64,000 bases of DNA, from positions 62,001 to 126,000 of the forward strand of contig CALVAO010000002.1 in the NCBI GenBank assembly GCA_944325515.1, in the 5' to 3' direction. Below are positions 25,253-34,330 of this stretch, in pieces. Below the pieces are notes generated by a model. That model did no database searches. It saw only the letters and a program-made list of their open reading frames with translations, and was not told the DNA's origin. Position 1 is the stretch's first letter, and each line of letters opens with the position of its first letter. Source of the DNA: Candidatus Gastranaerophilales bacterium. Lineage in GTDB: Bacteria > Cyanobacteriota > Vampirovibrionia > Gastranaerophilales > Gastranaerophilaceae. The translations under genes were made by a program, and so were the position numbers.

Positions 25253-27799
25253 CTAATTATCTATATTTAATACTTTTAAGATATTTTTATCAATATCTTT
25301 AAGTTCGTTATCAGTGAGTAGTCTATCGCTATTCTCAGTTAATTCTTTAAGAATGTTCTTTAAATATTGCATTTCTTTAGAAGTTAGATTCAATCGATTT
25401 TGCTTGTCTTCACAATACTGTATAACTAAACTTATAATGCGTTTTATAACAGTGTATTTATCTTTAAAATCATCTTCTGTCATTATTTGTCGGCATATTT
25501 TATCAGAATACCACGTATCTTCTTTAGTATATGCGTCTATGAAATATCTTATGTTATATTTGTTAACATTTTTGTCTAAGATATCATATGCTTTTTTTGT
25601 TTGTTCACCGCTTGAGCAACCTATTACATTGTCAGCAAATTGTTTACCAAATTGCGCGCCGCTATTTCTAACTTCATCTTGGATAGTTTTTATTGTAGTT
25701 TCTTTTACGGCTGCTTGTTCCGGATTTACTGGCTTGCCTGCTTTTGTAACAACTTGATTCTTTTTATTTATAAGTTTTACATCTGTAAGTTCATATAATT
25801 TGCCATTTTTAGCCATATAGTGTTTCTTCAAGTTTTCTGAATAATATATCTTCGGATTTTTACCATATGTTTCGCGTAAAACATTTTCTTGTATTAGAGT
25901 ATCAAGTTGTTTTTGTATTACATCATTATCTTTTTTTATTTCTTCTTCTTTTGCTTTTTTTACTGCTTCTGCGTGTTTGTCAGTCGTAACAATATCAGAG
26001 TCTTCGATTTCTCTAAAATCGCTTTCTTCAAGTTTGGCGAAATCTTTTGTTGTGCCGCCGGAGAATGCTGCTTTACCTTCTGCAGATAAAGAATCGCAAT
26101 TGATTTCTACAAGTTTATTATCTCTTATTACAAAGTACTGGCTGCGTCCGTTTTCTTTTAATCCCTTGGATTTAAAGAGCTTTTCGCCTTTTAACCAGTC
26201 AAATTGTTTCCATTTTTCAAGAGTGCCGTCTTTAACAAGTCTATCAACTCTATCTACAGTGTTGTTATAATCAACTATATCTTGAGCAGCTACTTCTTTT
26301 GTGGACTTTTTAGCATCTTCAAGAGATTTCTTCGAACCGTCAATCATTGTGCAGTTGCCATCTTTGTCAATTGCTTTAACATTTTTCAGTTCTAAAATTT
26401 TATCATCTTTTATTACATAAAAATGTGCAGGATTATTGTCTGTAGAAGCTGTAGTTGTATAAACACCTGCTTTTGCAGTTTTCTTCAATGCTTTTTCATC
26501 TTTTACAAGTGCATCAACTTTTTCTTCTGCTGTATCATATTTATCATCAATGTCTGTAATTTCTTCAGTTTCTTCAACAGGTATTGTGTCTGTTTCAATA
26601 CCATTGAGTTTTATACCTTCTGAAGCAAGGTCATCTTTTGTTTCTTTAACTATAAGGTCATCATTAACAAAATCTTTGTCATCAGAAGCTATTTTGTTTA
26701 AAAATTCATATTTTGTCTTGATTTTATTTCTAATTCTTTCAGCATCCATTATTCTAAGCATTGCATAAAGAGTTTCAACTTTATCTGCCAGTGCTTTAAC
26801 GTTAGCTTCATTGAATGCAGATTCTGCTGTAGTCAAAGCCTTTGAAACCTCTTCTTTAGCTTTATCTAATTTAGGATAATCTCCGCCCAATTCTGCTTTC
26901 AAATCTTCAACTTTATTAATTAAAGACATCGTAAGATTCTTAGTTCCGGATTTGAATAATTCCTGTTTAGATTCATCTGCCGGAATATTTTTAGCAACTA
27001 ATCTCAAGATACTTCTTTCATCAGCATCCTTGCGTGTATCATTCCAGTGGCTGATTATTCTTAAAACAGCGGATTCACTTTCAGAAGCGAATACTTGAGC
27101 AAGTATATTAGCATCTTTGCTCTTTAAACCTTGTTCAAGGCTGTTTAATTTTTTGGTTAACTCTAAATCAGCACTTTTGTCCATGCTGCCCATATCATAT
27201 CCTGTTACAAGAAGTGATTTTTTGTTTTCATCAAGAGCAAGCAATGCTTTTTCAAGCTTTGTTTTGTTCAAAGTTTTATAAACATCTTTCAAAGCCTGCA
27301 TTTTTTCTTCAGGTTTGCCGGACTGATTCAAAGCTTTATTAATTCTGTCAAGAACTTCCGGACTCAAAGAATTATTTTTTGTTCCAAGTTCTTTGTATTT
27401 AACAATTAAGTTTCTTAATGCAGTATATTCATTGCTGACAGTTCCGTTTGAACCGCCGTTCCCGCTAAACCCCGGGAATGTGAAATTCCACGGATTGTTA
27501 GAAAACATATTTCCGAAATTAAAATTGCCGAAACCGCCATTATTCATGCCATTCATCCAGCCGCCTTGAAAAGAATTCATTGTCTGCTGGATTGCAAGAG
27601 CTGGGTTAAGCAAATTGTTTCCATACATACTGAATTCCGGAAAAGCCCAGCCGCCATTAAAACTAAATGTCGGTGTCATATACATTATACTATTGGCTTT
27701 TATTTTTTCAGCCTGTTGATTCCATAACAAATTAAGTGAATCCATTGGACTCTGGCTCAACATTGATTGATTTATACTTGAAAATTGAAATGGAAACAT
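25253..27799 (-). CDS. Large unknown protein, Asn/Gly/Phe-rich head and three degenerate repeats
   Basis: This is an 848-aa protein. Residues 1-125 are rich in Asn, Gly, Phe, Met and Trp (for example GGFGNFNFGNMFSNN), unlike the rest. Residues 125-440 are charged and mostly helical. Three weakly similar segments follow near residues 457, 553 and 658: HFYVIKDDKILEL, QYFVIRDNKLVEI and HYMAKNGKLYEL. Each is followed by a short loop and a Gly turn, suggesting a repeated beta-rich module. Residues 700-848 are helical again. There is no signal peptide. AGAGGA precedes the ATG, and a good terminator follows. It could be a secreted or surface protein by a non-Sec route, but this is a guess. Confidence 0.8.
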   Translation of the reverse strand: MFPFQFSSINQSMLSQSPMDSLNLLWNQQAEKIKANSIMYMTPTFSFNGGWAFPEFSMYGNNLLNPALAIQQTMNSFQGGWMNGMNNGGFGNFNFGNMFSNNPWNFTFPGFSGNGGSNGTVSNEYTALRNLIVKYKELGTKNNSLSPEVLDRINKALNQSGKPEEKMQALKDVYKTLNKTKLEKALLALDENKKSLLVTGYDMGSMDKSADLELTKKLNSLEQGLKSKDANILAQVFASESESAVLRIISHWNDTRKDADERSILRLVAKNIPADESKQELFKSGTKNLTMSLINKVEDLKAELGGDYPKLDKAKEEVSKALTTAESAFNEANVKALADKVETLYAMLRIMDAERIRNKIKTKYEFLNKIASDDKDFVNDDLIVKETKDDLASEGIKLNGIETDTIPVEETEEITDIDDKYDTAEEKVDALVKDEKALKKTAKAGVYTTTASTDNNPAHFYVIKDDKILELKNVKAIDKDGNCTMIDGSKKSLEDAKKSTKEVAAQDIVDYNNTVDRVDRLVKDGTLEKWKQFDWLKGEKLFKSKGLKENGRSQYFVIRDNKLVEINCDSLSAEGKAAFSGGTTKDFAKLEESDFREIEDSDIVTTDKHAEAVKKAKEEEIKKDNDVIQKQLDTLIQENVLRETYGKNPKIYYSENLKKHYMAKNGKLYELTDVKLINKKNQVVTKAGKPVNPEQAAVKETTIKTIQDEVRNSGAQFGKQFADNVIGCSSGEQTKKAYDILDKNVNKYNIRYFIDAYTKEDTWYSDKICRQIMTEDDFKDKYTVIKRIISLVIQYCEDKQNRLNLTSKEMQYLKNILKELTENSDRLLTDNELKDIDKNILKVLNIDN

Positions 27800-27918
27800 A
27801 AATTTAGTCCTCTATTTATCCTCTTATATATATAAAGTGAATACGGATGAAAAAATTGACTTTTTTGTAAACACTTCTTAATAATTTGTTACAAAGTAAA
27901 TATAAAAGCGATATACTC

Positions 27919-27946
27919 TTGTAATAAATCATTTGTATGATATAAT
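27919..27946 (+). promoter_or_regulatory. Sigma70-type promoter of the ribbon-helix-helix gene
   Basis: TTGTAA at 27919-27924 and TATAAT at 27941-27946 are separated by 16 bases. A short leader leads to GGAGG and ATG 27970. Confidence 0.65.
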
Positions 27947-27969
27947 ATAGAATATTGTATGGAGGGAAT

Positions 27970-28158
27970 ATGGCAAGAGTACTTATATCAATGTCAAATG
28001 ATTTTCTTAACAAAGTAGACAGTGTAGCCAGTTCTGAACAAAGAACAAGAAGTGAATTAATCAGAGAAGCTCTCAGAGTTTATATAAAACGCAATAAAAT
28101 TTCTAATAATCTCAAAGCAGAAGAAAATGCGTCAATTCTTACGGATTTATTGAGCTAA
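27970..28158 (+). CDS. Ribbon-helix-helix (CopG-type) DNA-binding protein
   Basis: This is a 62-aa protein from ATG 27970, with GGAGG 6 bases upstream. Residues 1-8 (MARVLISM) form the DNA-contacting beta strand. They are followed by two helices, NDFLNKVDSVASSEQ and RSELIREALRVYIKR, the classic RHH/CopG/MetJ fold. The C-terminal 15 residues are a short tail. Such proteins bind DNA as dimers and regulate plasmid, toxin-antitoxin or metabolic genes. No toxin gene is next to it, so it is probably a free-standing regulator. It has its own promoter and terminator. Confidence 0.88.
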   Translation: MARVLISMSNDFLNKVDSVASSEQRTRSELIREALRVYIKRNKISNNLKAEENASILTDLLS

Positions 28159-28190
28159 AAACTCTTTTTAGTGTGTTATATATAATAAAA

Positions 28191-28210
28191 ACTGACTCAT
28201 TTGAGTCAGT
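28191..28210 (+). terminator. Hairpin after the RHH gene
   Basis: ACTGACTCA and TGAGTCAGT form a perfect 9-bp palindromic stem with 2 central bases, followed by ATCTTTTCT. The U tract is imperfect but fits an intrinsic terminator. Confidence 0.7.
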
Positions 28211-28432
28211 ATCTTTTCTCTAATAATTTTGGGAGGAGATTTGGGGATAGTTGATACATGGCATGCTACTATAAATTTTGTAATCATGATACATGTTGTC
28301 AAGAAAAATTTACAAAAATTTACATTCTTTTACATTTTATAATTTTTTTGTTTTTATAGCTCTCTTATAGAACTGTACTATATATATTTAAAAGCTTAAA
28401 ATATTTTACTTATAAAATTGCCGTCAAATCTA

Positions 28433-29083
28433 TCATTTTTTGATAATATATCCGTAGCGGTGATTTTTAAATTCTAAGTTTTTGCTTGAAATTATTCCTA
28501 AGGCTTTATAAGGAATGTTCAGCTGTTCAAGCAAAGACTTTTGAATTTCAGCTTCTTCTTCACCTTGATTAACAATTAACATCTCTTTTTTTAGAATAGA
28601 ATATGCATGCTCTAAAAGTTTTTCCGGCATAAATAATTTTTTAGGAAGCCCCCATTTTTGAAGCGGATAAGGGGTTACAAAAGGTAAAAGCCATATAATA
28701 TAATCATATTTATCACGCATATTTAACAAATCATCTGCATAATAATTTACTCCCTCTAACCCTTTAGTATAAAACATTACAGCCTCATACCTTGAATACA
28801 AATTGGAATAAAGCCTGTAAGCATCAATCTCAACTCCGTCAAGAAAAAGATTAGGTGTAAATTGTCTGAAAAAATCATACTCTCCCTTTACATATGCCCA
28901 GTTTTTAGAGCCGATATCCAGAACCTTTAAAGATTCCTGCGGCACAGGTTTTATGTACTGATTAAGAATATCAAAAACATAGTTGCTTTCTTTATTTTCG
29001 ACCTCTCCTTGATAATTTTTTCTCGAAAATTTTGTATGCGTACGTATAAAAAAATCAAACCTGTTTTTTAAATCATTTAACAT
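28433..29083 (-). CDS. Methyltransferase-like protein
   Basis: This is a 216-aa protein. LKVLDIGSKNW (residues about 53-63) resembles motif I of Rossmann-fold S-adenosylmethionine-dependent methyltransferases. DGVEIDAYR (about 81-89) matches the acidic motif II position, and YDYIIWLLPF the motif IV strand. The catalytic region is not of a known subfamily. The N-terminus is basic. The substrate is unknown. It is divergent from the gene at 29157. Confidence 0.65.
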   Translation of the reverse strand: MLNDLKNRFDFFIRTHTKFSRKNYQGEVENKESNYVFDILNQYIKPVPQESLKVLDIGSKNWAYVKGEYDFFRQFTPNLFLDGVEIDAYRLYSNLYSRYEAVMFYTKGLEGVNYYADDLLNMRDKYDYIIWLLPFVTPYPLQKWGLPKKLFMPEKLLEHAYSILKKEMLIVNQGEEEAEIQKSLLEQLNIPYKALGIISSKNLEFKNHRYGYIIKK

Positions 29084-29156
29084 AATAAAATTATATCAAA
29101 TGATTTTTGCTGGCAAATTTTTTTTTCTTGTGTTTTCCTAATATACGGAGGACAAT

Positions 29157-31376
29157 ATGAAAATTTCAAAAATTACGCTGGCAGAATATAAACCGCAAAT
29201 AAAGAAACAAAATACAAAAAACACGCAGAATAGCACTATTTCTAATCCAATAAATACAGGTTACAGAGATTTTAATATAAATTTTAGAGGACGCACGCCG
29301 GAAAACTTTTATGAACAAGATTTCAACATCAAATTTATGCCGGATACAATGAAAAAATTCTTAAATGCAGATTATGAAGTGCGCAAGCACATTCCTCCGG
29401 AACAGGTTATGAGTGAAAGTTTTAAATATCTTGCTATTACGGATAATTTTGCAGATGTAAAATCAACTTATCCCGACGAGCCGTTGTTCAATAATTTACA
29501 CGAAGCAAGTTTAAAAGGCAGAACCGGCATACTTTCTGATATCAAACTCGCAAAAGAAATGTCTGATACTCCGCTATTTAATGACGGCTGTAATGATTTG
29601 GGAATATATCTTCTAAGAAAAATCTATCTTGAAGGAAAAACGATAAAAGAGATTAATAAAGATTTCTATGAAAAAGACCTTAATCCTGCATATAAAGGGA
29701 TTATAACTCAGCCCGTAACATATGGAACAACTTCGGCTTACGGTATTCAGTACCCGAAAACGGATTTTTGGAACTCTTTTATTGCTACAAGAGAAGAATA
29801 CAAAAAATTCTTTGTAAACCTGCCAAAACAAAATAAAGTCGAACTTAAAAAAGAATTGGCAGAACTTCATCAGCCTAAAACTTATAAAACAGAAAAACCA
29901 AAGCCAAGAAAATATACAATAAAAAAATATCAAAAAGAACAAATTAAAAGGGATATACTTAAATCAAAAGGTGATGAAAATGCAATAAAAAACGCAATAA
30001 CCAGACGTTTTAAAAACGATGATCCTGAAGCTGCATTTATAGTAAAATATTTGAGTCCTGTTATGGCTGTTGCTGCAGATAAAATTCATCTATCAGAAGA
30101 AATGAAATTTTTTGCGGAATCCATAAAAGAAAATGGCAAAAAAGCTGATAATCTTTTTGCGCAATTCTGGAAAGCCAATCCGAAGCTTCTGGAACATTAT
30201 TCTACTGCAATAACCGATACTATAGATTTGTTTGAAGAAACATACGAAAGCGGCGGAGTATTACCTATAAATAATGAATACCAGATAATTACACAGGATA
30301 CAAAAAATCAGAAACCAATAGATTTTGTACCGCAAAGATTTGTTGAACTTCTGGATTATACACAAACTATCGCGCCTAATCGTGAAAAAATTTATGCTGC
30401 ACATAATGAAGAACAAAAAAAATGGGAAGAGCATTTCTTATGGCGTTACGGTGAACAAGACGCAAAACAGCCGGTTGAAGAAACTCCTCAAAAATCTGAT
30501 AAAACTCCGTTAGACTTACTGCAAGAAACTGCTGATGCTAACAATGCCAGAGTTTATACACTGAAAGGTATTAATGGAGAAATGCTGCATATTACAGCCA
30601 ATCTTGATGAAACGCTGGGAGATTATATTAAACGCGAATATATAGGTTTTCCGCCTAGATTTGTTAATCTTGTCATTAAGCGTGCATTAAAAGATCCGTT
30701 CATGACAGAAAAAGCTAAACTAAGTTTTGCTGCGGCACAAATTGAAGACAAAATTGATGATGAAAATATTTTAAATAAGACAGAAAGAAGATATATATTA
30801 AATTCAGTTGTTTCCGGTATGCGGACGGAGCTTGCAACTGCAAGCATGGCAACTCTCGATATACTTGCTTCATATACGGATGAGCCGCAGAGAATTTACA
30901 GAACTATGGCACAAGTACCCTCTGACAGAGATGTTTCAGAATACAGTACGGCACTTTTAAAAGCAATGTCAGAAGAAGATTTTGATAAAAAAACTGATTC
31001 ATTATATAGTTTATACAAAAAACCTCTTGCTAATAACGAAATTGTGAAAATTACACACATTATAATGGACTATATAAGAAACTTTGATGCAAAATATGCT
31101 GCAACAGAGCAGTCTGTTTTTTGTAATAATCAAGAGTTTATAAAAGGTTTAACAAGTTTCAAAGAAAGATTTAATCTCAATACTGCAGATTTCAAGAAAG
31201 GATTTAAACAGGTGCTTAGAAACGAGATTGCCGAGCACATACAAAAAAACAATTTCGGAAGAACCTTGTTAATACAAGATATATCTGCAAAACAATTAAC
31301 AGCTAAAACAGAATCTTATATCAGCATTATCCTAAACAGTATGCTTGATTCTGTAGCGCAAAAACATAAGCTGTAA
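29157..31376 (+). CDS. Large unknown protein with N-terminal FxG motif
   Basis: This is a 739-aa protein starting MKISKITLAEYK, with FNINFRGRTPEN at residues 40-51, the same MKI...FxG layout as the proteins at 34331 and 35285. Residues 51-230 include paired aromatic/acidic segments. Residues about 240-265 are a Lys-rich linker (KPKPRKYTIKKYQ). The rest is helical and charged with no membrane segment. CGGAGG precedes the ATG. A perfect terminator hairpin follows. No catalytic motif or known domain is recognised. Confidence 0.8.
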   Translation: MKISKITLAEYKPQIKKQNTKNTQNSTISNPINTGYRDFNINFRGRTPENFYEQDFNIKFMPDTMKKFLNADYEVRKHIPPEQVMSESFKYLAITDNFADVKSTYPDEPLFNNLHEASLKGRTGILSDIKLAKEMSDTPLFNDGCNDLGIYLLRKIYLEGKTIKEINKDFYEKDLNPAYKGIITQPVTYGTTSAYGIQYPKTDFWNSFIATREEYKKFFVNLPKQNKVELKKELAELHQPKTYKTEKPKPRKYTIKKYQKEQIKRDILKSKGDENAIKNAITRRFKNDDPEAAFIVKYLSPVMAVAADKIHLSEEMKFFAESIKENGKKADNLFAQFWKANPKLLEHYSTAITDTIDLFEETYESGGVLPINNEYQIITQDTKNQKPIDFVPQRFVELLDYTQTIAPNREKIYAAHNEEQKKWEEHFLWRYGEQDAKQPVEETPQKSDKTPLDLLQETADANNARVYTLKGINGEMLHITANLDETLGDYIKREYIGFPPRFVNLVIKRALKDPFMTEKAKLSFAAAQIEDKIDDENILNKTERRYILNSVVSGMRTELATASMATLDILASYTDEPQRIYRTMAQVPSDRDVSEYSTALLKAMSEEDFDKKTDSLYSLYKKPLANNEIVKITHIIMDYIRNFDAKYAATEQSVFCNNQEFIKGLTSFKERFNLNTADFKKGFKQVLRNEIAEHIQKNNFGRTLLIQDISAKQLTAKTESYISIILNSMLDSVAQKHKL

Positions 31377-31400
31377 CACATGCTTGAAAAAGTTAATAAA

Positions 31401-31431
31401 AAAATATCGGAGTTTGAAACTCCGATATTTT
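31401..31431. terminator. Bidirectional terminator hairpin
   Basis: 31401-31415 (AAAATATCGGAGTTT) is the exact reverse complement of 31417-31431, with one central base. The A and T runs at the ends give U tracts on both strands, ending the 739-aa gene (+) and fabF (-). Confidence 0.9.
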
Positions 31432-31447
31432 TTATTTCCAATCATTG

Positions 31448-32701
31448 TTAAACTTCTTTAAAAATCAAAGTTGCATTATGACCGCCGAATCCGAAAGAGT
31501 TTGACAAAGCGGCACGCACTTTTTTATCTCTTGCTTTATGCGGTACATAATCGAGATTAGCAACGCGTTCATCTTGATTATCAAGATTAATTGTCGGAGG
31601 AACTTTGTTATCTGTAATTGCTTTTACACAAACAATACCTTCAACAGCACCGGTTGCACCGAGCATATGACCGTGCATACTCTTAGTTGAACTTACAACA
31701 AGATTCGGGTTCTTCTCTTTATCGCCGAAAATCTTAGCAATTGCTTGAGATTCAGCTATGTCACCCAGACCTGTGCTTGTTCCGTGCGGATTGATATAAT
31801 CAATATCTTCCGGTTTCAAGCCCGCATCTGCCAGTGCAAGTTCCATAGATTTAATTGCACCGTTGCCTTCCGGATCCGGAGCAACCATATCATAAGCATC
31901 GGCAGATTGTCCGTAACCAACTATTTCTGCATAAATATGAGCACCGCGTTTTTTAGCTAATTCGTATTCTTCAAGAACAAGAACGCCTGCCCCTTCACCC
32001 ATTACAAAACCATCTCTGTCTTTGTCATAAGGTCTTGAAGCTTTTTCCGGTTCATCATTTCTTTTTGATAATGTTCTAGCCGCAGTAAATGCACCGATAC
32101 CAAGAGTAGTAATTGTAGCTTCGCAGCCGCCTGCAACCATAACATCAGCGTCACCGTATTGAATAGTTCTGAAAGCATCGCCAATTGAATGAGAACCTGT
32201 TGCACAGGCAGAAACAACAGCTTTATTTACACCTTTATAACCGTGCTTCATAGAAACACGACCGGATGCCATATCTACAATAAGCATCGGAACAGTAAAC
32301 GGTGATCCTTTAGTCGGTCCTTTTTCAATCATTGCCATATGGTTTTTTTCAAAAGTCTTAAAACCGCCGGCAGCTGAACTTACTAAAACACCTATTCTAT
32401 AAGGGTCGATACCTGCTTCATCCAATTTTGCATCGGCGATAGCTTCATCAGCAGCTGCCATTGCAAACTGGGTAAATCTATCCATTCTTTTTGCATCTTT
32501 TGGTTCTATATAATCTTCGGGATTGAAATCTTTATCTTTAATTTCACCTGCAATTTTAACTGTATGTCTTTCTGTATCAATTGATTCAATCAATGATACA
32601 CCACTTTTACCATTAAGCATTGCATTCCAAAACTTATCAACTCCTATACCGCAAGGAGTAACAGCTCCCAACCCTGTTATAACAACTCTACGTTTTGTCA
32701 T
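31448..32701 (-). CDS. fabF: 3-oxoacyl-ACP synthase II (FabF)
   Basis: This is a 417-aa elongating condensing enzyme of type II fatty-acid synthesis that joins malonyl-ACP to acyl-ACP. The Cys-His-His triad is visible: SACATGSHSI, NPHGTSTGLGD and SMHGHMLGATG. The N-terminus RRVVITGLGAVTPCG and the C-terminal NSFGFGGHNATL are typical KASII signatures. Length is normal. acpP lies 88 bases upstream on the same strand, the common acpP-fabF order. Confidence 0.97.
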   Translation of the reverse strand: MTKRRVVITGLGAVTPCGIGVDKFWNAMLNGKSGVSLIESIDTERHTVKIAGEIKDKDFNPEDYIEPKDAKRMDRFTQFAMAAADEAIADAKLDEAGIDPYRIGVLVSSAAGGFKTFEKNHMAMIEKGPTKGSPFTVPMLIVDMASGRVSMKHGYKGVNKAVVSACATGSHSIGDAFRTIQYGDADVMVAGGCEATITTLGIGAFTAARTLSKRNDEPEKASRPYDKDRDGFVMGEGAGVLVLEEYELAKKRGAHIYAEIVGYGQSADAYDMVAPDPEGNGAIKSMELALADAGLKPEDIDYINPHGTSTGLGDIAESQAIAKIFGDKEKNPNLVVSSTKSMHGHMLGATGAVEGIVCVKAITDNKVPPTINLDNQDERVANLDYVPHKARDKKVRAALSNSFGFGGHNATLIFKEV

Positions 32702-32789
32702 CTTTTCCTTTTCCTATTAATAATAAAATAATAAATAAGAGGGCGAAAATAAAATAATCCTCACCCTCTTAATATAAATTCAAACTTTA

Positions 32790-33020
32790 CTATGAGTGAG
32801 CGTCAATGTAGTTAACTGCATCTTGAACAGTTTGAATTTTTTCAGCTTCTTCATCAGGGATTTCGCAACCGAATTCTTCTTCAAAAGCCATAACTAATTC
32901 AACTGTGTCTAATGAGTCAGCACCTAAGTCAGCTGTAAAGCTAGCTTCCGGAGTAACTAAAGCTTCATCGCAGCTTAATTGGTCAACTACAACTTTTTTT
33001 ACTTTTTCTAATGTACTCAT
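32790..33020 (-). CDS. acpP: Acyl carrier protein
   Basis: This is a 76-aa acidic protein from ATG 33020, with GAGGA about 9 bases upstream; frames opening further upstream are not needed. The serine in [11 protein letters not shown] receives the 4'-phosphopantetheine arm that carries fatty-acyl intermediates. The four-helix ACP pattern and length are typical. It serves FabF next door, FabH and PlsX at 37-39 kb, and LpxA at 18.4 kb. Confidence 0.97.
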   Translation of the reverse strand: MSTLEKVKKVVVDQLSCDEALVTPEASFTADLGADSLDTVELVMAFEEEFGCEIPDEEAEKIQTVQDAVNYIDAHS

Positions 33021-33365
33021 GTTTTTTATCCTCTTCATTATTGTGTAATACACTATTCTACTAAATTATACTATTTCAAGATAATTTTGCAATAAACTTC
33101 AAAAATTGTTACATTTTAAGGAGAAATGTTACATTGGAGATTAGTGAATAGCGTTTAGGTGACTAAGTGACTAAGTGACTGAGTGACTGAGTGATTAAGT
33201 AAATAAGTTAATGAGCAAACAAAGGTGACAGCTCTGTGAGCGTGAAGCAAATACAAGACGGGATTGCAGTTGATTCTAATTCCACGCAGCCAGCATTACT
33301 TAAAGAACAGTCTTGGTGTTTTATAAAATTTATGCAATAATTAAGTCATAATAGAAGGAATTTTT
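33021..33365. other. 345-bp intergenic region
   Basis: It contains the acpP leader and promoter region on the minus side, the tandem octamer array at 33159-33214, and the leader of the HEPN gene (GAAGGA before ATG 33366). I see no RNA gene or small protein in it. Confidence 0.6.
33159..33214. repeat. Tandem array of seven GTGACTAA-type octamers
   Basis: Seven uninterrupted 8-base units run from 33159 to 33214. The first two are GTGACTAA, the next two GTGACTGA, then GTGATTAA and two decayed units. The same words build the inverted repeats around the S23 gene at 43658-44077, but here there is no opposing array and no S23 gene. It may be a remnant of such an element. Confidence 0.85.
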
Positions 33366-33779
33366 ATGAGTATTAATACTGAATACCTTGCAAGGTGCAT
33401 AGCAACATTAGAGAAGGCTTATGAACTCATTAAAACTGAGCAGGAAGGCTCTATTGATTATGAAATGTATAGAAATTCTCTTGTCAAAGGTTTTGAAATG
33501 ACTCTTGAGCAAAGCGGTAAGCTTTTGAGAAAAAGATTACTGCCTTATTTTGCAAGCAAAAAAGCTGTAGATGCGCTTACTTTTAAAGACTTGTTCAGAC
33601 ATGCTTATAAATATTCTCTGCTTAATGAAGATGAAATCTCGCGGTGGATGAAATACAGGGATAACAGAAATAATACCGCGCATGATTACGGAAGAGCTTT
33701 TGCAGAGGAAACGCTTGCTTTAGTAGATGATTTTCTGAAAGATGTCAAAAACTTAAGGACTGTTATAGAAAATGGATAG
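33366..33779 (+). CDS. HEPN-domain protein (HI0074-type), likely toxin half of a MNT-HEPN pair
   Basis: This is a 137-aa all-helical protein. It matches the nucleotidyltransferase substrate-binding/HI0074 family: FEMTLEQSGKLLRKRL in the second helix and RNNTAHDY near residue 103. The latter is the R-x4-H-x-Y motif that is catalytic for RNA cleavage in HepT toxins, and its tyrosine is AMPylated by the partner. GAAGGA precedes the ATG. It overlaps the downstream MNT gene by 8 bases. The toxin-antitoxin role is inferred from family and pairing. Confidence 0.88.
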   Translation: MSINTEYLARCIATLEKAYELIKTEQEGSIDYEMYRNSLVKGFEMTLEQSGKLLRKRLLPYFASKKAVDALTFKDLFRHAYKYSLLNEDEISRWMKYRDNRNNTAHDYGRAFAEETLALVDDFLKDVKNLRTVIENG

Positions 33780-34074
33780 ATTGTTTTTAAGGACTGAATA
33801 TTTACAAATGCTTGTTGATATTTTTAATTCCTACTGCCCGAAAGCTGAAATCTGGGCTTACGGAAGCAGGATTAAAGGCGAGGCGCACGAAGGAAGCGAT
33901 TTGGATTTGGTTATAAAAAATTTTAACAGTCCGAATAAAAATATTTATGATTTGCGAACTCTGATAAATGACAGTGATATTCCGATTATTGTAGAAATTG
34001 TAGATTTTAATAATGTACCGGCTTCTTTTCAAGAAGAGATACTTAAAGATTACGTAGTGATATTCCATCCTTGA
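33772..34074 (+). CDS. Minimal nucleotidyltransferase (MntA-like), likely antitoxin
   Basis: This is a 100-aa protein. YGSRIKGEAHEGSDLDLVI (residues about 25-43) contains the GSR and DxD motifs of polymerase-beta-type minimal nucleotidyltransferases. A third acidic residue lies in IPIIVEIVDF. In characterised pairs this enzyme transfers AMP to the HEPN toxin and silences it. It starts inside the 3' end of the HEPN gene, so translation is coupled. A hairpin follows at 34136-34173. Confidence 0.9.
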   Translation: MDRLFLRTEYLQMLVDIFNSYCPKAEIWAYGSRIKGEAHEGSDLDLVIKNFNSPNKNIYDLRTLINDSDIPIIVEIVDFNNVPASFQEEILKDYVVIFHP

Positions 34075-34135
34075 ATTTATGCATCTAAACTCCGATATAT
34101 TGTAATTTCAATTGCTAAGATTGAAAAGGAGAATC

Positions 34136-34173
34136 AAAAGCAGGTAAGGTAGACTAAAGTCTACTCTGCTTTT
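34136..34173 (+). terminator. Two-part hairpin after the MNT gene
   Basis: AAAAGCAG (34136-34143) pairs with CTGCTTTT (34166-34173), and inside it GTAGACT (34149-34155) pairs with AGTCTAC (34158-34164), with a small internal loop. The T-rich right end fits an intrinsic terminator on either strand. Confidence 0.7.
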
Positions 34174-34330
34174 ACTTTGAGTTAATTTATGCATAATCAT
34201 CACACATAGTCTTAATATTTCTTAAAATATTATTTCCTAAACTTGTTTTTGATTTAAAATAGATGAAATATAAATTATATCACAAATGATATATTAAGAG
34301 GTCTATTAAGAGTGTTTAAAGGAGGTAAAA

